This document shows, piece after piece, positions 1 to 6,155 of a stretch of 17,793 nt of DNA. The stretch spans positions 1 through 17,793 of the forward strand of contig JAIKYM010000124.1 in NCBI GenBank assembly GCA_024683115.1, given 5' to 3'. A model generated the notes under the pieces. It did not search any database, was not told the origin of the DNA, and saw nothing but the letters and a program-made list of their open reading frames with translations. The position numbers and the translations under genes are program-made. How positions within the stretch are numbered: the first letter of the stretch is position 1; every line of letters begins with the position of its first letter. Source of the stretch: Bacilli bacterium. Lineage in GTDB: Bacteria; Bacillota_I; Bacilli_A; RF39; UBA660.

Positions 1-143
1 CTTTAATAATATTGACTACATTAGTAGTTACAATTCTAGTAAGTATTAACATGTATAAGCAATACTTAGCATTAATATGGAAAGCAGAGATGCTTGAACA
101 AACAAAACAAATAAATAAAAAATTAGAAATGAGTGATAAATAA
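1..143 (+). CDS. C-terminal fragment of a small membrane protein, unrecognised
   Basis: An open frame entering from the left edge (codons begin at base 3) encodes the last 46 residues of a protein and stops with TAA at 141-143. The visible part starts with a hydrophobic stretch of about 16 residues (LIILTTLVVTILVSIN), so it probably ends a membrane helix. A charged, Lys/Glu/Gln-rich tail ending EMSDK follows. The stop overlaps the lgt ATG by one base (taATG), so the two genes are likely co-transcribed and translationally coupled. In B. subtilis lgt follows hprK, but this tail does not resemble HprK. I do not recognise the family, and the start lies outside the window. Confidence 0.6.
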   Translation, partial: LIILTTLVVTILVSINMYKQYLALIWKAEMLEQTKQINKKLEMSDK

Positions 144-958
144 TGAATCCAGTAGCATTTACAATTGGTGTATTCGAAATTAGATGGTATTCAATATTTA
201 TTTTAGCAGCAGTTATATTTGGTTATATAACTATTAATAGAGAAGCTAAAAGATTTGGTATACGTGGAGACTTTGTATTTAATATGATGTTCTGGTCTTT
301 TATAGTAGGACTAATATGTGCAAGATTATATTATGTAATATTTAATCTAGATTTATTCAAATCAGATCCTTTATCTATTGTTAAGTTATGGGAAGGTGGA
401 CTTGCTATTCATGGCGGTTTACTTGGAGGTCTAGTAACAATAATTCTATATTGTAAGAAATATAAAGTTAAAACTATTAGAATATTAGATTTTGTAGCTC
501 CAGCTATGTTATTAAGCCAAGCAATTGGTAGATGGGGTAACTTCTTTAATCAAGAAGCTCATGGAGCAGCAATTGATCCAGATACTCTTAGAAGAATATT
601 TATACCTGATTTTATTATTAATGGTATGACAATAGATGGCGTTACTTATACACCTTCATTCTTATTCGAATCAATCATATGCTTAGTAATGTTTATATTA
701 ATAGCATTTATAAGAAGAGGAAAATACGTTAAGATAGGACAACCACTTGGATTATATTTACTAGCTTATGGTGGAATTAGATTCTTTATTGAAATGGGAA
801 GAACTGATTCACTTATGTTAGGTGGCTTCAAGATGGCTCAAATAATATCCGTAATCTTCTTTATCTCAGGATTATGTATAATGGCTTATACATCAAGAAA
901 GAGTAAATTTGAAGACTTATATAATGACGCATCAAATATTGATGAAATTAGATTTTAG
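143..958 (+). CDS. lgt: Prolipoprotein diacylglyceryl transferase
   Basis: This 271-residue multi-pass membrane enzyme transfers diacylglycerol from phosphatidylglycerol to the lipobox cysteine of prolipoproteins, the first step of lipoprotein maturation. Family marks are visible. HGG is at residues 90-92. The Lgt signature GRWGNFFNQE is at 129-138, with its conserved Arg, Asn and Glu. A PSFLFES segment is at 171-177 and GRTDSL at 219-224. At least six hydrophobic segments are spread through the protein, and the length is normal for the family. The start is fixed by the one-base overlap with the upstream stop. The next gene begins 9 bases after the stop, with its SD overlapping the lgt stop codon, so it belongs to the same operon. 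Confidence 0.97.
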   Translation: MNPVAFTIGVFEIRWYSIFILAAVIFGYITINREAKRFGIRGDFVFNMMFWSFIVGLICARLYYVIFNLDLFKSDPLSIVKLWEGGLAIHGGLLGGLVTIILYCKKYKVKTIRILDFVAPAMLLSQAIGRWGNFFNQEAHGAAIDPDTLRRIFIPDFIINGMTIDGVTYTPSFLFESIICLVMFILIAFIRRGKYVKIGQPLGLYLLAYGGIRFFIEMGRTDSLMLGGFKMAQIISVIFFISGLCIMAYTSRKSKFEDLYNDASNIDEIRF

Positions 959-967
959 GAGATTCGT

Positions 968-1303
968 ATGAAGAATATTGATGAGTTATCAGTATATCAA
1001 AAGATAGATGAATTAAATAGTTGTATTGCTAAGATAGAATTAGCTGAACAAGAACCAGGAGGAGAATTATATAATAATTTCCTTCTAAGAGCTTTATTAG
1101 GTGATAGAGTTGCAACTATAAATGATTATAAAAGTTTAGTAGTTCGTGCTGATTATATATTAAAATCAACTGATGTTGGAACAGATGCAAGATACTATGC
1201 GGAAAAGGAATTTGATGCACAACTAACTGAAGCTTTATTAATGTTCCCTGGTTATACTAGAGGATATGTTGAAGATACTGAACCTACATATGGAAGTAGA
1301 TAA
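968..1303 (+). CDS. Small conserved-looking hypothetical protein
   Basis: An acidic, soluble-looking protein of 111 residues without signal peptide, membrane segment or cysteine. The first 30 residues look helical and amphipathic, and the C-terminal part is rich in Tyr/Phe/Gly (MFPGYTRGY). I do not recognise a family. The start is well supported: AGGAG at 957-961 overlaps the lgt stop and sits 6 bases before the ATG. The gene is therefore the last of the lgt operon. The stop codon and the two codons before it lie inside a terminator stem. Function unknown; the only clue is co-transcription with lgt. Confidence 0.75.
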   Translation: MKNIDELSVYQKIDELNSCIAKIELAEQEPGGELYNNFLLRALLGDRVATINDYKSLVVRADYILKSTDVGTDARYYAEKEFDAQLTEALLMFPGYTRGYVEDTEPTYGSR

Positions 1304-1318
1304 AACTACTTCCTTTTT
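1292..1318 (+). terminator. Terminator of the lgt operon, overlapping the stop codon
   Basis: GGAAGTAG (1292-1299) and CTACTTCC (1306-1313) form a perfect 8-bp stem with loop ATAAAA, followed by five T. The left arm lies in the last codons of the preceding gene and the stop TAA is in the loop. Confidence 0.88.
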
Positions 1319-1344
1319 ACTTTTTATTATAAAAGTGATATATT
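1316..1344 (+). promoter_or_regulatory. Promoter for mrnC-rlmB-sigH
   Basis: TTTACT (1316-1321), a 17-base spacer and TATATT (1339-1344), with an extended -10 TG at 1336-1337. The -35 box begins in the T-tract of the upstream terminator. The predicted start near 1349-1351 falls directly at the SD GGTGG (1351-1355), giving a leader of about 10 nt. Confidence 0.72.
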
Positions 1345-1359
1345 AAGAGCGGTGGTTGC

Positions 1360-1713
1360 ATGAATAACTTAGTTATGGCGTATCTAGGTGATGCTGTATA
1401 TGAGTTATTTATAAGAAATTATCTTATAAATAAGGGTATATGCAAAGTTAAAGATTTACAAAATGAAAGTATTAAATATGTATCAGCAGTATCACAAAGA
1501 AGAATACTAGAACAATTAATAGATGATAATTTCTTGACTGAAGAAGAAATAGAAATAGTTAATCGAGGAAGAAATGCATCATCTCATCCTAGTAAAACAA
1601 CGGATATTGTTACTTATAAGAAGGCAACAGGACTTGAGTGTTTAATTGGAAATTTATATAAAGATAACAAAGATAGATGTTATGAAATATTACAAAGAAT
1701 AGTGGGTGAATAA
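1360..1713 (+). CDS. mrnC: Mini-ribonuclease III (23S rRNA maturation)
   Basis: 117 residues, the normal size for Mini-III, a double-strand-specific RNase made only of the RNase III catalytic domain that trims 23S rRNA precursor ends in Firmicutes. The active-site helix reads YLGDAVYE (residues 8-15), with catalytic Asp11 and Glu15. RGRNA is at 69-73, and KKATGLECLIGNLY at 87-100 carries the second acidic residue, Glu93. No double-stranded RNA-binding domain follows, as expected. SD GGTGG is 4 bases before the ATG. Its neighbour rlmB starts one base after its stop. In B. subtilis mrnC follows cysS; here it has its own promoter. Confidence 0.96.
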   Translation: MNNLVMAYLGDAVYELFIRNYLINKGICKVKDLQNESIKYVSAVSQRRILEQLIDDNFLTEEEIEIVNRGRNASSHPSKTTDIVTYKKATGLECLIGNLYKDNKDRCYEILQRIVGE

Positions 1714-1714
1714 A

Positions 1715-2389
1715 ATGAGAACATGTGGAAAGAATGTTTTTAAGGAATTAGATCCTAAGGATATAAGAAAGGTATATATTTCAAATAAATTTAATGATAA
1801 AGAAGTAGTTAAATTTATCCAAGAAAATAAAATATCTTATACTCCAACAGATCAAAGAGAAATGGATCGTATGATGCCTCATAATCAAGGTATTATTGCT
1901 GATATCAATGATTATGAGTATAGAGATTTATCAGTTATTACTGAAGATGATGATTTTGTATTAATATTAGATCATCTTGAAGATCCACATAATTTTGGAG
2001 CAATAATAAGAACATGTGAAACTAGAGGTATTAAAAATATAATAATACCTAAAGATAGATCAGTTGTTGTTAATGATACAGTTATGAAGACTTCAACAGG
2101 AGCATTAAATCACGTTAATATTATCATGGTAACTAATTTAGTTAATACTATGAATAAATTAAAAGATATGGGATTCTATGTATATGCTGCTGAAGCAGAC
2201 GGAGTAGATTACCGTAAGGTTGATTATGCTGATAAGAAAGTATTAGTTATTGGTTCTGAAGGATTTGGTTTATCTCGTTTAGTTAGAGATAATGCAGATG
2301 AAATAATTTCATTACCTATGAAAGGTGTAATTAATTCACTTAATGCATCGGTTGCTGCTGGCATATTAATATATGGTATAGGAGATTAA
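1715..2389 (+). CDS. rlmB: 23S rRNA 2'-O-methyltransferase, SpoU/TrmH (RlmB) family
   Basis: A 224-residue SPOUT-class methyltransferase that uses S-adenosylmethionine to methylate a ribose 2'-OH; by position and homology the target is 23S rRNA. An N-terminal substrate-binding region (about 1-70) precedes the knotted catalytic domain. That domain has motif 1 DPHNFGAIIRTCE (90-102, with Asn93 and Arg99), motif 2 IGSEGFGLS (179-187) and motif 3 LPMKGVINSLNASVA (200-214). I chose the ATG at 1715 because GGGTG (1704-1708) sits 6 bases upstream. The in-frame GTG at 1706 would lie inside that SD. The gene follows mrnC by one base. Exact target specificity is inferred. Confidence 0.93.
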   Translation: MRTCGKNVFKELDPKDIRKVYISNKFNDKEVVKFIQENKISYTPTDQREMDRMMPHNQGIIADINDYEYRDLSVITEDDDFVLILDHLEDPHNFGAIIRTCETRGIKNIIIPKDRSVVVNDTVMKTSTGALNHVNIIMVTNLVNTMNKLKDMGFYVYAAEADGVDYRKVDYADKKVLVIGSEGFGLSRLVRDNADEIISLPMKGVINSLNASVAAGILIYGIGD

Positions 2390-2390
2390 T

Positions 2391-2978
2391 ATGGGTTATC
2401 AAGATGGGGAATTAATTGATAATGTATCAGATAATTCCGAAGAAGCTAGAGATATATTATATGATAAGTATAAATATATCGTAGATATTATAGTTACTAA
2501 GTATAAAAAGAGTGCATATTATTTATCTATTGATATGCAAGAACTTCAACAAGAAGCCTTATTAGGTTTCTCGGATGCTCTTTATTCATTTAATGATTCA
2601 AAGGAAGCTAATTTAGCTACATTTATATCATTATGTGTTGAAAGAAGAGTAGCTAACTATATAAAAAAGAATTCAACTAAAAAGATGAAGATAATGAGAG
2701 AAGTAATATCTCTTGATGAACAAATAGGTGATGATATATCTCTAATGGATACTATCACTGATTCATCTTCTCCTGAAGATATTCTTCAAGATGAAGAAGA
2801 AAAGAAAGAACTATTAAAGAAGATCAAGGAATTATTATCTCCACAAGAATTAGAGGTATATAAATTATTACTTCATAACTTCTCTTATGATGACATTGCA
2901 TCAATTTTAAATATTAATAGTAAAAAAATATATGATTATGTATATCGCATAAGGAAGAAACTTAAAGATTTATGTTGA
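2391..2978 (+). CDS. sigH: RNA polymerase sigma factor, SigH-like
   Basis: 195 residues with the layout of sigma-70 family factors of the SigH (sigma-30) type. Region 2 spans about 20-100 and includes NLATFISLCVERRVANYIKK, the -10-recognition helix. A linker SLDEQIGDD follows, and then region 4 (about 145-193), where SPQELEVYKLLLHNFSYDDI and the helix-turn-helix IASILNINSKKIYDYVYRIRKKL read the -35 box. The place between rlmB and secE matches B. subtilis sigH, though yacP is missing in between. In sporulating Bacilli SigH drives early sporulation and competence genes; its targets here are unknown. SD GGAG (2381-2384) lies inside the end of rlmB, so translation is probably coupled. It stops with TGA. 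Confidence 0.88.
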   Translation: MGYQDGELIDNVSDNSEEARDILYDKYKYIVDIIVTKYKKSAYYLSIDMQELQQEALLGFSDALYSFNDSKEANLATFISLCVERRVANYIKKNSTKKMKIMREVISLDEQIGDDISLMDTITDSSSPEDILQDEEEKKELLKKIKELLSPQELEVYKLLLHNFSYDDIASILNINSKKIYDYVYRIRKKLKDLC

Positions 2979-2984
2979 TTTATA

Positions 2985-3030
2985 GGCATTTCTGTGTTAT
3001 ATTTAATTTGTACACGGAAGTGTTTTTTTT
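2985..3030 (+). terminator. Terminator after sigH
   Basis: GGCATTTCTGTGT (2985-2997) pairs with ACACGGAAGTGTT (3012-3024) over 13 positions, several as G-U, and a run of eight T ends at 3030. It separates the sigH unit from secE-nusG. Confidence 0.72.
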
Positions 3031-3037
3031 ATACAAT
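3008..3037 (+). promoter_or_regulatory. Probable promoter for secE-nusG
   Basis: TTGTAC (3008-3013), an 18-base spacer and TACAAT (3032-3037). The -35 box lies in the loop and right arm of the sigH terminator. The predicted start is near 3044, 15 bases before the secE ATG. Confidence 0.5.
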
Positions 3038-3058
3038 AAAATATGTAGGGTGGTAAAA

Positions 3059-3484
3059 ATGGCAAAAAAGGAAAAAGAAGTTAAAGTAACTAAGGAAGAA
3101 ACAAAAGAAACTAAGAAAGCTGAAAAGGAAGTTAAATTATCTCCTAAACAAGCTAGAAAGTTAGAATTAGCTAAAGAAAGAGAAAAATATGAAGAACAAA
3201 TCGACAAATTAATCGATGAAAAATATGAAGCTAAAAAAAATAAAGATAAGAAGAAAGTAAAAGAAATCAAAAAGCAAATAAAAGAAGCTAAGATTGCTAG
3301 AGCTGAAGTTGGTTCTGCTGACACATTTGGTGGAGCTGTTAGAGCTGAAATGAAGCTTGTTAGATGGCCTTCTGCTAAAGAAGTAGCTAAATATTCAATT
3401 GCAGTATTAGTATTTGTATTATTCTTTGCTGGTTTCTTCTATTTAATAACAGCATTATTTGCATTATTGAAAGGGGCATTTTAA
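3059..3484 (+). CDS. secE: Protein translocase subunit SecE with long charged N-terminal extension
   Basis: SecE is the small clamp subunit of the SecYEG translocon. The canonical part is at the C-terminus: MKLVRWPSAKEVAKY (98-112) holds the conserved WPS motif of the amphipathic helix, followed by one membrane helix (about 113-137). The 141-residue length is more than twice that of most Firmicute SecE proteins (about 60). Residues 1-85 are an added Lys/Glu-rich segment likely to form a charged helix or coiled coil in the cytoplasm. The ATG at 3059 follows the SD-like AGGGTGG and begins MAKKEK. The longer frame upstream runs through the sigH terminator and is rejected. nusG follows after 2 bases. 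Confidence 0.92.
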   Translation: MAKKEKEVKVTKEETKETKKAEKEVKLSPKQARKLELAKEREKYEEQIDKLIDEKYEAKKNKDKKKVKEIKKQIKEAKIARAEVGSADTFGGAVRAEMKLVRWPSAKEVAKYSIAVLVFVLFFAGFFYLITALFALLKGAF

Positions 3485-3486
3485 AA

Positions 3487-4026
3487 ATGGAAAAGTTATG
3501 GTATGTAGTTAATACTTATTCAGGTCATGAAGCAAAAGTTAAAGAAAAACTTGAAATGAGAGCTGCTTCAATGGGATTCGAAGATAATATCTATAGAATT
3601 GTTATCCCTGAAGAAACTATCATTGAAACAACTAAAGATGGTACAACTAAGGAAAAGAAGAAAAAGATGTTCCCAGGTTATATCTTAGTTGAAATGGTTA
3701 TGACTGATGAAGCATGGTATATCGTACGTAATACTCCAGGTGTAACAGGATTCATTGGTTCATCTGGTAAAGGTGCTAAACCTACACCACTTCCACCTCA
3801 AGAAATAGATAAGATACTTGTTAGCATGGGTATGTCTAGAGTTAATGTTGATACTGAACTTAAAGCTGGTACAACTGTTGATATCATTGATGGACCATTC
3901 AAAGGTATGTATGGTGTTATCGATAATGTAGATACTGCTAATAACAAGTTAAATGTATTAATCGACTTATTTGGACAAGAAACTCCAGTTGAAGTTGAAT
4001 TATTCCAAGTTAATGTTCGTCAATAA
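3487..4026 (+). CDS. nusG: Transcription termination/antitermination factor NusG
   Basis: 179 residues, normal for NusG. The protein binds the RNA polymerase clamp and affects pausing and transcription-translation coupling. The N-terminal NGN domain (about 1-115) shows WYVVNTYSGHEAKVKEKL and FPGYILVEM. A KOW motif (about 127-150, GTTVDIIDGPFKGMYGVID) forms the C-terminal barrel that contacts Rho or ribosomal protein S10. SD AAAGGGG lies within the last codons of secE, so the pair is coupled. In most Firmicutes rplK follows directly; here a terminator and an unrelated gene intervene. Confidence 0.97.
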   Translation: MEKLWYVVNTYSGHEAKVKEKLEMRAASMGFEDNIYRIVIPEETIIETTKDGTTKEKKKKMFPGYILVEMVMTDEAWYIVRNTPGVTGFIGSSGKGAKPTPLPPQEIDKILVSMGMSRVNVDTELKAGTTVDIIDGPFKGMYGVIDNVDTANNKLNVLIDLFGQETPVEVELFQVNVRQ

Positions 4027-4051
4027 ATAGAAGGATAACCTTCTATTTTTT
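4026..4051 (+). terminator. Terminator after nusG
   Basis: AATAGAAGG (4026-4034) and CCTTCTATT (4039-4047), loop ATAA, form a perfect 9-bp stem ending in a T run. The stop codon of nusG touches the stem. Confidence 0.9.
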
Positions 4052-4052
4052 A

Positions 4053-4081
4053 TTTCACAAATAAATAATATGTAGTAGAAT
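4053..4081 (+). promoter_or_regulatory. Possible promoter for the HNH-like gene
   Basis: TTTCAC (4053-4058), a 17-base spacer and TAGAAT (4076-4081). The -35 is weak. It lies between the nusG terminator and the next gene, where a promoter is needed. Confidence 0.45.
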
Positions 4082-4102
4082 AAATAACTTGAGATGAGAC
4101 AT

Positions 4103-4504
4103 ATGGATTATAATAAGCGAAAACAATTAATTCTTAAGGCTATGAGAAAAATCTACTATGAAAATATAAATCCTAGATATGATTGGATGGGGTATATGAT
4201 TACAGATGATAATAAACCTACATATCATCATATAGTTAAGAGGGAAGATCTAATAGAACAAGACTTAGATCCTTCTCCTACGATAGAAAATGGTGCTTAT
4301 CTAGGCAAGTGTAGTCATGAGATGTTACATGTTATTGAACAAATTGATCCAGAATTATATATGTGTTGGAATGATTTATTTTTTATGATTAATAACTTTG
4401 GTGTATTTCCTGTTAACCATATCTGGGAGTTAGTATTTAAACTTAAAAGACAAACAGAAGATGAGATAACAGCATACAAACAAAGTAAAAACCGCATAAA
4501 ATAA
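4103..4504 (+). CDS. HNH-like protein of unknown function
   Basis: 133 residues from the ATG at 4103; an in-frame ATG at 4094 is possible but has no SD. The middle resembles an HNH nuclease core: PTYHHIVKRED (residues 39-49, with adjacent His42-His43), Asn63 in ENGAYLGK, and His72 and His76 in SHEMLHVIE. This gives the H...N...H order of the beta-beta-alpha metal fold. The paired zinc-binding CxxC cysteines of many HNH proteins are absent. The C-terminal third (DPELYMCWNDLFFMINNFG and on) is hydrophobic and helical. The gene sits between nusG and rplK, which are normally adjacent in Firmicutes. It has its own terminator-flanked unit, so it looks inserted. Nuclease activity is an inference from motif order; it could be a degenerate or non-nucleolytic member. 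Confidence 0.72.
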   Translation: MDYNKRKQLILKAMRKIYYENINPRYDWMGYMITDDNKPTYHHIVKREDLIEQDLDPSPTIENGAYLGKCSHEMLHVIEQIDPELYMCWNDLFFMINNFGVFPVNHIWELVFKLKRQTEDEITAYKQSKNRIK

Positions 4505-4514
4505 TCAAAAAAAC

Positions 4515-4543
4515 TTGATATTTGCATATATTAATGTTATTAT
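4515..4543 (+). promoter_or_regulatory. Strong promoter of the rplK-rplA operon
   Basis: TTGATA (4515-4520), a 17-base spacer and TATTAT (4538-4543), with an extended -10 TG at 4535-4536. The predicted start is near 4550, giving a leader of about 92 nt before rplK. Confidence 0.82.
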
Positions 4544-4574
4544 CTTAATTGCTAAATTATTTATTTAGTATTAC

Positions 4575-4612
4575 TTGTGGGAGGGAAGATGCGGATTTGC
4601 CCTAGACCACAA
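4575..4612 (+). promoter_or_regulatory. Structured leader of rplK-rplA, probable L1 autoregulatory site
   Basis: TTGTGG (4575-4580) pairs with CCACAA (4607-4612). Inside it AGGG (4582-4585) pairs with CCCT (4600-4603), leaving an asymmetric internal loop (one base against AGA) and a purine-rich apical part. Helix, asymmetric loop and second helix is the form of ribosomal protein L1 targets in rRNA and in L11-L1 leaders. The fold is seen; L1 binding is inferred from position and shape. Confidence 0.6.
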
Positions 4613-4641
4613 CGCGAAAAAACTGAAAGGAAGTGTTTTAC

Positions 4642-5232
4642 GTGGCAAAAGAAATCTTTAGAAAAGTAAAATTACAAATCGAAGCTGGTAAAGCTACTCC
4701 AGCACCACCAGTTGGTACTGCTGTAGGTCCATTAGGAATTAACATTCAAGATTTTTGTCAAAAGTACAATGATGCTACTAGAGATAAAATGGGTAACGTT
4801 ATTCCAGTTGAATTAACAGTTTATACTGATAAGTCATTCGATTTCGTATTAAAGACTCCACCAGCTGCTAAATTAATTAAGCAATATGCTAAGATTAATA
4901 AGGCTAGTTCAAAGGGAGCAAACGAAATAGTTGCAACTTTAACAAAAGAAGACGTTCAGAAAATTGCTGAAACTAAAATGGTTGACTTAAATGCATACGA
5001 TATTGATGCTGCTATGAAAATCATTGAAGGAACTGCAAGAAACATGGGTGTTGCTGTTAAAGGTGTTAACGATGCTGAATTAGCTGAACAAGCTAAAGAA
5101 GCTATCGCTGAAGAAAGAGAAGCTGCTAAAAGAGAAGCTGCACTTGAAGCAATGGAAGCATCTGCTGCTGATACAAGTGTTGACGTAGAAGTAACTACTG
5201 AAAAGAAAGACGAAGAGTCTACTGAAGAATAA
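4642..5232 (+). CDS. rplK: 50S ribosomal protein L11 with C-terminal extension
   Basis: L11 binds the 23S GTPase-associated centre and contacts EF-G and EF-Tu. The first 141 residues are a complete L11: GKATPAPPVGTAVGPLG near residues 16-32, and GTARNMGVAVKG at the end (130-141). A 55-residue tail (142-196) follows, rich in Ala, Glu and Lys and ending EEST-EE, so the protein is 196 residues instead of about 141. I chose GTG 4642 because AGGAAG (4627-4632) lies 9 bases upstream and VAKEIFRKVKLQ aligns with the family start. The GTG at 4633 would overlap the SD. rplA follows after 57 bases. Confidence 0.95.
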   Translation: MAKEIFRKVKLQIEAGKATPAPPVGTAVGPLGINIQDFCQKYNDATRDKMGNVIPVELTVYTDKSFDFVLKTPPAAKLIKQYAKINKASSKGANEIVATLTKEDVQKIAETKMVDLNAYDIDAAMKIIEGTARNMGVAVKGVNDAELAEQAKEAIAEEREAAKREAALEAMEASAADTSVDVEVTTEKKDEESTEE

Positions 5233-5289
5233 TTATAATATTATTTAAATATAAAAATCCGCTAATAAACCACGATTGGAGGTAAAATG

Positions 5290-5988
5290 ATGAGAAAGTC
5301 AGGAAAGAAATATGTGGAAGCTTCAAAATTAGTTGAAGCAAATAAAGCTTATTCTTTAGACGAAGCTGTTGAATTAGTTAAGAAGACTTCTATAACTAAA
5401 TTTGATTCTTCTATCGAATTAGCTATGAAACTTAACATCGATACTAAAAAGGCTGACCAACAATTAAGAGGTTCTTTAGTATTACCAAATGGTAATGGAA
5501 AGAATAAGAGAATCTTAGTTTTAGCTAAGGGCTCTGCTGCAGAAGCTGCTAAAAAAGCTGGTGCTGATTTTGTTGGTGAACAAGATTTAATTGATAAAAT
5601 CGCTAAAGAAAACTGGTTTGAATATGATGTAATCATTGCTACACCAGACATGATGCCTTTATTAGGTAAGATTGGTAAGGTTTTAGGACCTAGAGGTTTA
5701 ATGCCAAATCCTAAAACTGGAACAGTTACTACAGATCCAGCTAGAGCTGTAGAAGATGTTAAAAAAGGTATGGTTGAATATAGAGCTGACCAATATGGTA
5801 ATATCCATGTTATGGTTGGTAAAGCATCATTCGATGATAAGAAGTTAAGTGAAAACTTAGCTTACGTAATTACTCAAATAGTAAAGGCTAAACCTGCTAC
5901 TGTTAAGGGTAAATATGTTCAAACCATATCTATTAGTTCAACTATGGGTCCTGGTATTCATGTTGATCTAAATTCAATTGACATGTAA
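5290..5988 (+). CDS. rplA: 50S ribosomal protein L1
   Basis: L1 forms the mobile L1 stalk that guides deacylated tRNA out of the E site, and in many bacteria it represses its own L11-L1 mRNA. The protein is 232 residues, as expected. Family segments include SGKKYVEASKLV near the start, ATPDMMPLLGKIGKVLGPRG (about 117-136) followed by LMPNPKTGTV, and SSTMGPG near the end. Two adjacent ATGs exist at 5287 and 5290. GGAGG (5278-5282) is 4 bases from the first and 7 from the second, so I prefer 5290; the difference is one Met. The end of the gene carries the rplJ promoter -35 box. Confidence 0.95.
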   Translation: MRKSGKKYVEASKLVEANKAYSLDEAVELVKKTSITKFDSSIELAMKLNIDTKKADQQLRGSLVLPNGNGKNKRILVLAKGSAAEAAKKAGADFVGEQDLIDKIAKENWFEYDVIIATPDMMPLLGKIGKVLGPRGLMPNPKTGTVTTDPARAVEDVKKGMVEYRADQYGNIHVMVGKASFDDKKLSENLAYVITQIVKAKPATVKGKYVQTISISSTMGPGIHVDLNSIDM

Positions 5989-6006
5989 TTATTTATGTGT
6001 TAAATT
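5978..6006 (+). promoter_or_regulatory. Promoter of rplJ-rplL inside the end of rplA
   Basis: A perfect -35 TTGACA (5978-5983) falls in the last codons of rplA. A 17-base spacer follows, then TAAATT (6001-6006) with extended -10 TG at 5998-5999. The predicted start near 6013 would place the whole L10 leader in the transcript. Confidence 0.7.
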
Positions 6007-6021
6007 ATTAATTGTTAAAAA

Positions 6022-6130
6022 AACGAGTACCGAAGACAGCAGGGAACACGTTGAGTGTTTTAATTATCCTGCCGAGGGAAGGTTTAATAGTCTTTTGATT
6101 ATAAAACTTTCCACGTGGAAAGTTTTTTTA
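6022..6130 (+). ncRNA. Ribosomal protein L10 leader with transcription attenuator
   Basis: The region before rplJ has the features of the L10 leader. GCAGG (6039-6043) pairs with CCTGC (6068-6072), and AACAC pairs with GTGTT inside it (6045-6049 with 6055-6059). The conserved-looking flanks GAAGACA and GCCGAGG sit around the helix. Downstream, GGAAGGTTTAATAG (6077-6090) can pair with 6099-6112 as an antiterminator, competing with the terminator at 6103-6126. The likely mechanism, known for this leader class, is that L10(L12)4 binding favours termination and lowers rplJ-rplL expression. Confidence 0.9.
6103..6129 (+). terminator. Attenuator terminator of the L10 leader
   Basis: A perfect 24-base inverted repeat: 6103-6112 pairs with 6117-6126 around ACGT/CACGTG. 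It ends in a T run to 6129 and lies 26 bases upstream of the rplJ ATG. Its left arm is also the 3' side of the antiterminator. Confidence 0.9.
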
Positions 6131-6155
6131 TAGAAAATTGTAAGGAGGAACATAT

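Noticed and set aside
2976..3058. Long secE frame starting at 2972, or read-through of the sigH TGA into secE
   Set aside because: The upstream part runs through a terminator and promoter and resembles no known protein; MAKKEK at 3059 has its own SD.
2980..3324. Minus-strand frames overlapping secE, rplL/rplJ, rplA, fusA and tuf
   Set aside because: They are antisense shadows of strongly conserved genes and lack an SD and family resemblance.
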